8,102 bases of DNA, taken from a bacterium. Lineage in GTDB: Bacteria; Elusimicrobiota; Elusimicrobia; UBA1565; UBA9628. The notes below the pieces were generated by a model. That model was not told the DNA's origin. It did no database searches and saw only the letters and a program-made list of their open reading frames with translations. Every line of letters starts with the position of its first letter. The stretch's first letter is position 1. Of this stretch, positions 1 through 5,325 are shown piece after piece. The position numbers and the translations under genes were made by a program. The stretch is taken from contig JAJYFI010000055.1 in assembly GCA_021790955.1 (NCBI GenBank), positions 1-8,102 on the forward strand. The letters are read 5' to 3'.

Positions 1-144
1 TATAGGACACCCCGAAGTCGTAGTTGCGGCCCAGGATGTCGCTTTGCGTCGGAAGATAGACGGACGGCTGGCGCTCCCGCCCCCCGCCGTCGGCTTTTCC
101 TCGGGGATCGGGAAAGCCAATGGATCGGGCGCGTAGCGATCGGA

Positions 145-171
145 TTTGCAGGCGTGATGTTGGCCTGCAAA
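145..171 (+). promoter_or_regulatory. perfect 9-bp inverted repeat upstream of helicase gene
   Basis: TTTGCAGGC at 145-153 and its exact reverse complement GCCTGCAAA at 163-171 flank a 9-base spacer. The right arm ends one base before the AGGAGG Shine-Dalgarno of the helicase gene. It could be a repressor operator (half-site centres 18 bp apart, nearly two helical turns) or an mRNA stem-loop next to the ribosome site. The sequence alone does not decide between these. No convincing -35/-10 pair was found in 1-144. Confidence 0.5.
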
Positions 172-177
172 AGGAGG
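172..177 (+). promoter_or_regulatory. Shine-Dalgarno of helicase gene
   Basis: AGGAGG lies 11 bases before the ATG at 189. It supports that start over the in-frame ATG at 120, which has no comparable site and would put the SD and the inverted repeat inside the coding region. Confidence 0.65.
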
Positions 178-188
178 CATCATCGGAA

Positions 189-1433
189 ATGCGAAAATTG
201 AGGGACGATCAAATGCCACTAAGAAAGCCCAGGGCCCGCAGCAAGGGACGCGCAGAATCCGCCCCTACGCCGTCGGCCGATGGTCATAAGGCTGGGGGGC
301 GGGTCCCGCGCGGCGGGATCGCTCTTACCCCCGATCAGGAGCGTGCCCAGGAGGCGATCTTCGGTTGGCTCCGCGCGAAGGGCAAGCAGGTCCTCACCCT
401 GGGCGGCTTCGCCGGAACGGGCAAGACGACCGTCATCGCGGAGACGATCAACCGCCTCGAGGACCGCCCCTCGATCGGCTTCTGCTGCTTCACGGGCAAG
501 GCCGCGGACGTCCTGCGATCTAAGATCGTGGCCGCCGACGCGCTTCAAGGCGGAGACTACGTCGGCACCATCCACGGGCTCATCTACGAGCTCGACGAGG
601 ACGCGGGCAAGAAGACCCTCCGATGGAGGAAGCGCGAGCGTATCCGGCCCGACCTCCTCGTGGTCGACGAAGCCTCCATGGTCTCCAACGACATATGGAA
701 CGACCTGTGCTCTTTCGGCGTCCCCATTCTCGCCGTGGGCGACCACGGCCAGCTCCCGCCCGTGGGGGACCGATACAACCTCATGGAGAACCCCGACGTG
801 CGCCTCGAGATCATCCACCGGCAGGCCCAGGCGAGCCCGATCGTGAGGCTCTCGATGATGGCCCGGCTCGAAGGGACAATCCCCGTCGGCGACTACGGAC
901 CGGGCGTCCTCAAGACCCGCGACGCCGCCGACGCCCCGTGGAGGATGCCGCTCGGCAAGACGATGTTCTTGTGCGGCAGGAACCGCACGCGCATCGCGCT
1001 CAACGCGGAGATCAGGCGCCGCCTCGACATCGAGTCCGTCGAGCCCGTGGTGGGCGATCGGGTTATTTGCCTGCGCAACTCCCGCAAACACAAGGTGTTC
1101 AACGGCATGCTGGGCTCCGTCGAGTCGCTCTCCCCCGCGGGCGAGCAGTGCTGGTCTGCCGAGATCGCCATGGATTCCGACATCCGATTCGGCGGGAACA
1201 TCCTCCGCGCGCAGTTCGGCCTCGACCGCACGCTCGATTTTGAGGAGGCACAAGGTGGATGCCTGTTCGACTGGGGGTACGCCCTGACCGTTCATAAGGC
1301 GCAGGGGAGCGAGGCCCCGCACGTCGTCCTGTTCGAGGAGCGGTTCTCCCAGATGACGGACGACGAATGGCGGCGGTGGCTCTATACCGGCGTCACCCGC
1401 GCATCACGTGACCTCGTTATCATCGGCGCCTGA
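189..1433 (+). CDS. stand-alone SF1B DNA helicase, RecD/Dda-like
   Basis: This is a 414-residue ATP-dependent DNA helicase of superfamily 1B. It would use ATP to move along single-stranded DNA and unwind duplexes in the cytoplasm. Visible motifs (numbered from ATG 189) are a Q-motif-like LTPDQERA near 46-53, Walker A GFAGTGKTT at 73-81, Walker B DLLVVDEASMV at 155-165, motif III GDHGQLPPVG at 184-193, the UvrD_C_2-type GYALTVHKAQGSE at 363-375, and motif VI YTGVTRA at 399-405. The core runs from about residue 45 to the end. The first ~45 residues are basic and low-complexity. Its length is close to that of phage Dda and far below full RecD or RecD2, so it lacks their N-terminal extensions and is not a RecBCD subunit. 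I chose ATG 189 because of the AGGAGG upstream; ATG 120 is the alternative. It stands alone, with the TA module beginning 80 bp later. The likely role is in replication or repair, possibly of a mobile element (inference). Confidence 0.9.
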   Translation: MRKLRDDQMPLRKPRARSKGRAESAPTPSADGHKAGGRVPRGGIALTPDQERAQEAIFGWLRAKGKQVLTLGGFAGTGKTTVIAETINRLEDRPSIGFCCFTGKAADVLRSKIVAADALQGGDYVGTIHGLIYELDEDAGKKTLRWRKRERIRPDLLVVDEASMVSNDIWNDLCSFGVPILAVGDHGQLPPVGDRYNLMENPDVRLEIIHRQAQASPIVRLSMMARLEGTIPVGDYGPGVLKTRDAADAPWRMPLGKTMFLCGRNRTRIALNAEIRRRLDIESVEPVVGDRVICLRNSRKHKVFNGMLGSVESLSPAGEQCWSAEIAMDSDIRFGGNILRAQFGLDRTLDFEEAQGGCLFDWGYALTVHKAQGSEAPHVVLFEERFSQMTDDEWRRWLYTGVTRASRDLVIIGA

Positions 1434-1473
1434 AAGCAGGCCGGGGTGTCCGCGTGCCAGCCCTGTCGGATAG

Positions 1474-1495
1474 GTGTTTACAAATTTGTAAACAC
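1474..1495. promoter_or_regulatory. 22-bp perfect palindrome, probable TA operator
   Basis: The half-site GTGTTTACAAA is followed directly by its exact reverse complement, giving 22 bp with no mismatch and no spacer. It is AT-rich in a GC-rich setting. It completely covers the -35 box of the promoter for the downstream winged-helix gene. Binding of a dimeric repressor here would block RNA polymerase. The natural candidate is the AbiEi-like protein encoded immediately downstream (inference). Confidence 0.8.
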
Positions 1496-1505
1496 ATGGT
1501 ATAAA
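1477..1505 (+). promoter_or_regulatory. sigma70-type promoter of the TA operon
   Basis: The -35 box is TTTACA (1477-1482), followed by a 17-bp spacer and the -10 box TATAAA (1500-1505), with an upstream TGG that makes it an extended -10. Transcription would start about 1511-1513, essentially at the ATG at 1514. The mRNA may therefore be leaderless or nearly so. Confidence 0.75.
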
Positions 1506-1513
1506 GATAGGGG

Positions 1514-2251
1514 ATGCCGAAAATGTCGATTAAAAGCCCGCATCTAAGCGTTTATAAGCGCGGCAATGTTCCCATGAATGGGGCGGCCGCCGAGCGCAAC
1601 CCATTTTCAGACGCCGCGTCGATGCTGCTCCGCGTCCTGCTGTCAGGCCCGCCCAGGCCGTGGCGCGTCAGGGACTTGGCCCGCGCGGCGCAGACAAGCC
1701 CCGCCCTGGCCGTCCTGTCCCTGCGGCGGCTCGAGCACCTGGGGTATGTGTCGCGCGAGAGCGCCGCGGAAGCCCGGGTCATCGACCTCGAGGGGCTTCT
1801 CAGGGGATGGGCAGCGTGGTACGCGGTCAAGCCTCTTGAGGACTTCCGCTTCTCGTTTGATTTCGCCGTGCCGACGTTCCTAAGGCTCCTGGCGAGGGCG
1901 AAGGACCGTCTGCCCGGTCAATGGGCGCTGACGTCCATGGCCGGGGCCTCGCTCGTCGCCCCGTTCGCGACGCTCAAGGAGATTCACGTTCATTTGCCGG
2001 GCGCTCAAGGCCATATCCGTTCATGGCGCAACGTCCTCGGCCTGACGCCGGACCCCCTCGGTTCCCTTCACTTGATCGATCCCTATTACACCGACTCGGG
2101 GTTGGTGGGGAAGCGGGAGGTCCGCGGCCTGCCGGTTGTCTCGGACATCCAGCTCTATTTGGATTGCTTCCGCTACCCGGTTCGCGGCCGCGAGCAGGCG
2201 GAGCACATTTTGTCGCGGCTGATCGCGCCCAGGTGGCGACATGGCCGATAA
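1514..2251 (+). CDS. AbiEi-family antitoxin / winged-helix regulator (type IV TA)
   Basis: This 245-residue protein resembles AbiEi-family antitoxins. In that family an N-terminal winged helix-turn-helix binds the operon's own promoter, and a C-terminal domain counteracts the nucleotidyltransferase toxin. Here the HTH spans about residues 34-95, with a recognition-helix-like stretch TSPALAVLSLRRLEHLGYVSR at 61-81. The C-terminal domain carries QWALTSMAGASL (136-147) and the family-typical VVSDIQLYLDC...YPVRGREQAEHIL (208-232). Starts are ambiguous. ATG 1514 fits a leaderless transcript, ATG 1523 has AGGGGA eight bases upstream, and ATG 1574 has no SD. The first 20 residues look poorly conserved. 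The 3' end overlaps the toxin gene by 11 bp, which suggests translational coupling. The perfect palindrome over its promoter fits autorepression. The family call is from motif memory, not a search. Confidence 0.78.
   Translation: MPKMSIKSPHLSVYKRGNVPMNGAAAERNPFSDAASMLLRVLLSGPPRPWRVRDLARAAQTSPALAVLSLRRLEHLGYVSRESAAEARVIDLEGLLRGWAAWYAVKPLEDFRFSFDFAVPTFLRLLARAKDRLPGQWALTSMAGASLVAPFATLKEIHVHLPGAQGHIRSWRNVLGLTPDPLGSLHLIDPYYTDSGLVGKREVRGLPVVSDIQLYLDCFRYPVRGREQAEHILSRLIAPRWRHGR
2230..2240 (+). promoter_or_regulatory. Shine-Dalgarno inside antitoxin gene, for the toxin gene
   Basis: AGGTGG at 2231-2236 lies within the last codons of the antitoxin gene, four bases before the ATG at 2241. It supports that start and an overlapping, coupled gene pair. 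Confidence 0.6.
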
Positions 2252-3023
2252 GGCCCCGCCCCAGCTTGTCCGTGCGGTTCTCTTTACGGCGCTCGACGCA
2301 CTAAGCGACTACCTCGATGACGTCGTCATCGTGGGCGGATGGGTGCCGCAGATTTACGGCTGGATCGAGGAGTCCCCCGAGGTTCCGGTTCATTCCTACG
2401 ACGTCGACGCGGCCCTTGATGCCGCGGTCCCCGTCCGCGGGCGCGGCAGCATCGCGGAGCGCATGAAGGCGGCTGGCTTCGAGGCCCGGACGGCGGACGC
2501 GAATTTCGCTTTGGCCGCCTTCGGCAAAAAGAAGCCCCCGGTGACCCAGTTTTTCTACAGGAAGGGCAAGCTCGAGGTGGCGGTCGAGTTCATCACGCCG
2601 TTGGCGGGCCGCGACGAGAACACGCCACGGACCGTACAGGCCGGGCTCGTGATACCCGCCCTGCGGTTCACGGAGATCCTGCTCCGGCATCCTCGCACGG
2701 TGTCCTTGACGGGCGAGACGTTGGACGGGACGAAGAAGAAGTTCACGTTCAAGATTCCGTCCCTATCCGCTTTCGTCTATTCCAAGGGCCTGATCTTCGT
2801 GCGGCGGGAGTCCGACAAGATGGGGAAGGATTTGGCCTATATCTACGAGACCCTCAAACGACCCGCGTGGAGAGAGGAGGTTCTGAAGGGATTGCCCGAT
2901 GTCGTCGCGGCCCATCCTTCGGGGTGGTATCAAACCTTCAAACGGAATCTCCAGCGCGCCTTCGAGACCGAGGGCGCCTTCGGGCCCGCGATGATCGCCC
3001 GGGAGGCGCCGAGCCGACCTTAG
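2241..3023 (+). CDS. AbiEii-like nucleotidyltransferase toxin (type IV TA)
   Basis: This 260-residue protein has a nucleotidyltransferase fold (DNA polymerase beta-like, GSLF/AbiEii type). Characterised relatives such as AbiEii and the MenT toxins transfer nucleotides to RNA or tRNA targets and arrest growth; the target here is unknown. Visible features are the signature VIVGGW (29-34) with Gly32-Gly33, then SYDVDAAL with the metal-binding pair Asp54 and Asp56. A likely third acidic residue is Glu116 in the strand KLEVAVEF, where Asp is more usual. Downstream is the family-typical helix region SAFVYSKGLIF...KMGKDLAYIYETL (about 176-204), with Lys182, Lys196 and Asp197. It lies second in the operon, overlapping the AbiEi-like gene by 11 bp, and has its own SD. 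The order antitoxin then toxin is standard for AbiE. The protein appears full length with no disruption. Confidence 0.8.
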   Translation: MADKAPPQLVRAVLFTALDALSDYLDDVVIVGGWVPQIYGWIEESPEVPVHSYDVDAALDAAVPVRGRGSIAERMKAAGFEARTADANFALAAFGKKKPPVTQFFYRKGKLEVAVEFITPLAGRDENTPRTVQAGLVIPALRFTEILLRHPRTVSLTGETLDGTKKKFTFKIPSLSAFVYSKGLIFVRRESDKMGKDLAYIYETLKRPAWREEVLKGLPDVVAAHPSGWYQTFKRNLQRAFETEGAFGPAMIAREAPSRP

Positions 3024-3041
3024 TCCTCTAGGTAGGGATTC

Positions 3042-3079
3042 TTAACGGGTCGCTGTCACGCACAGTGACCGGCCGTTAA
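3042..3079. repeat. imperfect inverted repeat after the TA operon
   Basis: TTAACGG (3042-3048) and CCGTTAA (3073-3079) are exact reverse complements. Between them, GTCAC (3055-3059) and GTGAC (3065-3069) form a second nested pair around a 5-base loop. No T-tract follows, so a classical Rho-independent terminator is not supported. It lies between the toxin stop and the next gene's -10 box. It could be an operator for the zinc-finger gene or a Rho-dependent 3' structure. Confidence 0.4.
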
Positions 3080-3094
3080 AACCTCCGCGAAGCG

Positions 3095-3100
3095 TAAAAT
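3095..3100 (+). promoter_or_regulatory. -10 box of zinc-finger gene
   Basis: TAAAAT, 30 bases before the ATG at 3131. No good -35 is seen at 16-18 bp spacing. The box matches the TAAAAT elements upstream of the sirtuin and hydrolase genes in this window. Confidence 0.45.
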
Positions 3101-3101
3101 A

Positions 3102-3128
3102 GTGAAGAAGGTATTTCACGGAGGTGAA
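3102..3128 (+). promoter_or_regulatory. alternating GTGAA/TTCAC/GTGAA leader around the SD
   Basis: GTGAA (3102-3106), TTCAC (3115-3119) and GTGAA (3124-3128) allow two mutually exclusive hairpins. The second would place GGAG of the strong SD GGAGG (3120-3124) in its 4-base loop, just before ATG 3131. If transcription starts near 3107 the first arm is not in the RNA, and the set may instead be a DNA-binding repeat. Confidence 0.35.
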
Positions 3129-3130
3129 CC

Positions 3131-3310
3131 ATGCAGTGTTCAAACGACAGTTGTAGGAAACCGTTGACAGCAACGACAGGATGGCGAAGTTGTTCGGAAT
3201 GTGAGGCGAAGTTTTGTCTTGGAGCGCCATGTTTTCGCGAGCACAATAATCGTGCTCACGGAGGCAAGGCCAAGGCGATCGACGTCTTTCCGACAACCTT
3301 CGCCCCGTGA
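3131..3310 (+). CDS. small Cys/His-rich putative zinc-finger protein (59 aa)
   Basis: This is a 59-residue ORF with an excellent SD (GGAGG, six bases before ATG) and a -10 box upstream. Metal-ligand candidates are ordered C3-x4-C8-x12-C21-x2-C24-x4-C29-x4-C34-x3-H38-x4-H43. This recalls AN1-type or B-box-like two-zinc fingers, although the spacings match neither exactly. Trp18 and Phe28 sit where such folds often have aromatics. The C-terminal ~15 residues look unstructured. All six Cys codons are TGT, and GC is about 53% by hand count. Both differ from the flanking genes and hint at separate ancestry. It stands between the TA operon and an integrase relic and is followed by a terminator-like hairpin. 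The function is unknown; nucleic-acid or protein binding is typical of such fingers. The SD and the ligand pattern make me think it is real. Confidence 0.65.
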   Translation: MQCSNDSCRKPLTATTGWRSCSECEAKFCLGAPCFREHNNRAHGGKAKAIDVFPTTFAP

Positions 3311-3311
3311 A

Positions 3312-3357
3312 GCAGCAGGCGCGCAGTACTGTAGTAAGCCGTGCTGCCCGTTATTTT
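3312..3357 (+). terminator. probable Rho-independent terminator of zinc-finger gene
   Basis: GCAGCAGGC (3312-3320) pairs with GCC-G-TGCTGC (3338-3347) with one bulged G. After CCG it is followed by the T-rich TTATTTT (3351-3357). It starts two bases after the TGA of the 59-residue gene. The loop is long (17 bases) and contains the short palindrome CAGTACTG. Confidence 0.45.
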
Positions 3358-3384
3358 AGAGTACGATAATGATCCTTTTGGTAC

Positions 3385-3678
3385 TCATCCATCCGGCTTG
3401 AGGTTGGCGGCCACGATCCGCGCCACCTCGCCCGCCAGGTCCTGGCGATTGTCGTCATAAGCGTTCAAGACGCGCACGTCGCGGTGGCGCGAGAAGCGTT
3501 GGACGCGCCTGACGTCGCCTCCCAGGAGGTCCAGGGCCTCCGTGATCGCGGCGTGGCGCAGCCCGTGCGGTCGGCCGAGGCCCAGGCCTTCACGAGCCTG
3601 TAGAGGCTCGTCCCCGTCAGCCTTGACCCCTATAAATAGGGTAACAGATCCCGGCGGGAACTTCAGCGCCCCGTCCAC
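3385..3678 (-). pseudogene. tyrosine recombinase (integrase), C-terminal remnant
   Basis: This is the C-terminal catalytic part of a phage-type tyrosine recombinase, which would cut and rejoin DNA at att sites through a phosphotyrosine. Numbered from GTG 3678, the motifs are RPHGLRHAAITEAL with the HxxR box His38/Arg41, then FSRHRDV with His65, and AYDDNR with the nucleophile Tyr74. The DLAGEVARIV tail is typical of a bacterial integrase subfamily. The N-terminal core-binding domain, the first catalytic Arg and the beta-hairpin Lys are missing. In frame, a stop lies about 20 bases upstream of the GTG, and no matching segment was found between there and 4300. The stretch between LFIGV and RPHGLRH also looks shortened relative to remembered homologues, so an internal deletion is possible. 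It is very unlikely to be active. It marks past integration of a mobile element. Confidence 0.75.
3628..3641. repeat. short near-perfect inverted repeat inside integrase remnant
   Basis: CCCTAT and ATAGGG are separated by only AA. The repeat lies where the integrase homology appears compressed, so it may mark a deletion junction. It could also be chance, since it encodes T-L-F-I-G in the relic. Confidence 0.3.
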
Positions 3679-3978
3679 TGCGATCCCACGTCCTGGTCAT
3701 CCTCCTGGCCGGGCGCATGTTTGATGGCGTGAACTCGACCATGAGCGTCGATGGGTGCGACATGACGATCATGTTCGTGAGGGGCGTGGACATGGCCGCT
3801 CGTTGGGCGCATCGTGTTGACGAGCATGATCGCGGTGATTGCTACAATGACGTCGCTGGGCGATCCGCAACGCCCTTGAGAAGCTTGGCCTGTATAAAGA
3901 ATCGGATACGGACGCATTGGGGCCGTCGGGGCGAGCACAGGCGGCAAAACGCTGCTGTCAAACGTCCCCGGAGACGGA
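3679..3978. other. 300-bp stretch with no supportable intact gene; coding debris
   Basis: No ORF here has recognisable motifs or a good ribosome site. A plus-frame stretch at 3851-3979 (beginning RRWAIRNALEKLGLYKESD, stop at 3978-3980) reads like real protein, but it follows a stop at 3848-3850 and has no start codon. It may be a relic of a gene preceding the HNH-like fragment. A minus-strand reading through the region is His-rich and has no family resemblance. TACAAT (3843-3848) preceded by TG-C and TATAAA (3893-3898) are -10-like boxes without good -35 partners. Confidence 0.4.
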
Positions 3979-4290
3979 TTGATTACTTTCACCCTTAACT
4001 CCGACCACAGACGCTGGGCCAAGCGTGCCAAGCAAAAGCACGGAAAGACCGTGGAATATTGGCTCGGCTTGATTTCAAAACGAGACGCATGCTGCGCCTT
4101 CTCCGGGGCAAAGATGCTTTTTAATTCCAAGGAGGGAACAGCGGTCGCCGGTGGCCGGGGCGTGCATCCGCTTTACGCCGCTGTTGACCATCGCGTGCCA
4201 GGGTCCGACTCACGCGGGTATCAAATCGTCTGCTACGATCTAAACGATCTCAGCGGAGGTCCCGCCCGAGGACGTCATAGGGTGCGCTGA
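3979..4290 (+). pseudogene. HNH-type endonuclease, truncated or frameshifted
   Basis: This 103-residue frame resembles a treble-clef HNH nuclease, an enzyme type that cuts DNA with a single metal ion. Numbered from TTG 3979, the features are a basic, Trp-containing N-terminus (about 7-34), a Cys38-Cys39 knuckle, then HPLYAAVDHRVPGS with the catalytic-type Asp70-His71. The block GYQIVCYDLNDLSG follows with Cys85 and the central Asn89. After NDLSG the frame ends in an Arg/Gly-rich tail. Shifting by one base gives EVPPEDVIGCADKSG, which looks more protein-like, so a single-base frameshift near 4250-4258 is likely. The C-terminal helices of such proteins are absent. The TTG start has no SD, and the frame is open upstream only to a stop at 3895. 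The next gene's -10 box lies 10 bases after the stop. I treat it as decayed; a small functional variant cannot be excluded. Confidence 0.5.
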
Positions 4291-4299
4291 CAAAAGCGG

Positions 4300-4305
4300 T
4301 AAAAT
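4300..4305 (+). promoter_or_regulatory. -10 box of sirtuin gene
   Basis: TAAAAT preceded by GG lies six bases before the GTG at 4312. The expected transcription start falls on or beside that GTG, which implies a leaderless mRNA. No clear -35 is visible. The same GGTAAAAT string occurs before the hydrolase gene at 5286-5293. Confidence 0.5.
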
Positions 4306-4311
4306 CCGGTT

Positions 4312-5073
4312 GTGCAAGTTTCCCAACAGACTCCTAGCCTTGATCGCGGTCTCATGGACCAAGCGCGGCAACTGCTGCGCGGCGCCCGCAAGGTGTGCGT
4401 GTTGACCGGGGCTGGGATTTCGGCCGAGAGCGGGTTGGCCACCTTCCGGGACTCGGGCGGCCTATGGGAGAAGCATCGTGTTGAGGACGTGGCGACGATG
4501 GAGGGGTTCGAGCGCGATCCCGAACTCGTCTGGCGGTTCTACAACGCCCGGCGCAAGGCCGCGCGGACGGCGGAGCCGAACCCGGCCCACTTGGCCCTGG
4601 CCGGTTTGGGGGCTGGCAGGAAGGTGACGGTCCTGACCCAGAACGTGGACGGGCTCCACCAGAAGGCGGGGAGTGACGACGTCGTCGAGCTGCACGGCAA
4701 CATATGGCGGGTGCGCTGCTCCCAGTGCGCCGCGGTCTACGCCGACCGCCCGGTGGAACTGCCCTTTCCCCCGCGTTGCGAACGGTGTCCCGGCATGTTG
4801 CGGCCCGACGTCGTCTGGTTTGGGGAGCTTCTGGACCCCAGGACGCTGGCCTTGGCGGAAGAGGCGGCGGTGTCCTGCGACTTGTTCCTTGTCGTCGGGA
4901 CCTCGGCCCAGGTTCAGCCCGCCGCGTCGTTCGCCTTCAGGGCCTACGATCGGGGGATCCCTGTCGTCGAGGTGAACAAGGAGCCGACGCCGGTCTCCAA
5001 CCTCGTCGCCGTGAGCCTGATCGGCCTTGCGGGCACGATCCTGCCCGCGCTTGTCGAGAATCGGGGGAATTGA
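4312..5073 (+). CDS. cobB: Sir2-family NAD-dependent protein deacylase, CobB-like
   Basis: This 253-residue sirtuin removes acyl groups from lysines, using NAD and yielding nicotinamide and O-acyl-ADP-ribose in the cytoplasm. The motifs (GTG 4312 numbering) are the NAD-binding GAGISAESGLATFRDSGGLW (33-52), TQNVDGLH (109-116) and the catalytic His128 in ELHGN. The zinc ligands are Cys136, Cys139, Cys156 and Cys159, followed by RPDVVWFGE (164-172), GTSAQVQPA and VNKE. Tyr77 and Arg80 in FYNARR match the YxxR signature of SIRT5/CobB class III enzymes, so desuccinylase or demalonylase activity is expected as well as deacetylation. GTG 4312 fits leaderless transcription from the TAAAAT box. The in-frame ATG 4354 is the alternative, without a good SD. 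Its stop is two bases before the next ATG, so it is coupled to the small membrane protein. Full length and intact. The symbol marks the family rather than proven orthology. Confidence 0.93.
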   Translation: MQVSQQTPSLDRGLMDQARQLLRGARKVCVLTGAGISAESGLATFRDSGGLWEKHRVEDVATMEGFERDPELVWRFYNARRKAARTAEPNPAHLALAGLGAGRKVTVLTQNVDGLHQKAGSDDVVELHGNIWRVRCSQCAAVYADRPVELPFPPRCERCPGMLRPDVVWFGELLDPRTLALAEEAAVSCDLFLVVGTSAQVQPAASFAFRAYDRGIPVVEVNKEPTPVSNLVAVSLIGLAGTILPALVENRGN

Positions 5074-5075
5074 TC

Positions 5076-5252
5076 ATGGACCACTTGCCGACGCCGAGAG
5101 CGGTGGAGCCCGAGGTTGTCGAGCCCGAGATCGTGGGCTTCGAGCTCCGGCCCCCGCTTGTCCTTTTCGGCCTGGGACTTGTCCTCTTGGCGGCCGTGCT
5201 CCTGTTCGGCGGCGGCCAGATGCGGACCATGACGTTTCGCATCGGGCGGTGA
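5076..5252 (+). CDS. small single-pass membrane protein (58 aa)
   Basis: This is a 58-residue ORF starting two bases after the sirtuin stop, with a GGGGGA SD at 5063-5068, seven bases before the ATG. The N-terminal half is acidic with a repeated motif (VEPEVVEPEIVGFE, about 10-23). It is followed by one hydrophobic helix rich in Leu/Val/Gly (about 28-47) and a short basic tail ending RIGR. By the positive-inside rule the C-terminus would be cytoplasmic and the acidic N-terminus outside. No signal cleavage site is evident. I recognise no family. The tight coupling suggests co-expression with the sirtuin, possibly as a membrane tether or small regulator, but nothing in the sequence shows a physical interaction. 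Codon use is like that of its neighbours. Confidence 0.6.
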   Translation: MDHLPTPRAVEPEVVEPEIVGFELRPPLVLFGLGLVLLAAVLLFGGGQMRTMTFRIGR

Positions 5253-5287
5253 CCGTTCGTGTCGCCGGCCATGAACGCGAGGAATGG

Positions 5288-5293
5288 TAAAAT
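5288..5293 (+). promoter_or_regulatory. extended -10 box of hydrolase gene
   Basis: TAAAAT preceded by TGG (extended -10). Transcription would start near 5300. This excludes the in-frame ATG at 5284 and favours ATG 5326 (or TTG 5308). No clear -35 is visible. It suggests the hydrolase has its own promoter separate from the sirtuin unit. Confidence 0.5.
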
Positions 5294-5325
5294 GCCGGCG
5301 CCGGGCGTTGAGACGCCGTGATCCC

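Noticed and set aside
1..119. Possible partial gene at the left edge (minus-strand reading containing YLPTQSDILGRNYDFGVSY, and two plus-strand readings)
   Set aside because: The minus frame is open to about 209 but has no ATG, GTG or TTG to start it before position 10. The plus frames are equally open. I cannot decide among them.
219..1322. 367-residue open frame on the minus strand across the helicase gene
   Set aside because: It is antisense to a gene with complete helicase motifs, and its translation has no family features. Long antisense frames are expected in GC-rich coding DNA.
3663..4130. 155-residue minus-strand frame, His-rich near its end
   Set aside because: No family resemblance, no SD, and it overlaps the HNH-like fragment, which has recognisable motifs. 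The integrase relic also lies alongside it.
4312..5073. Sirtuin as part of a Thoeris- or DSR-type SIR2 defence system
   Set aside because: The protein is a compact canonical zinc-containing deacylase with the CobB/SIRT5 YxxR signature. Defence SIR2 domains are divergent and fused to or paired with other effector or sensor proteins not seen here.
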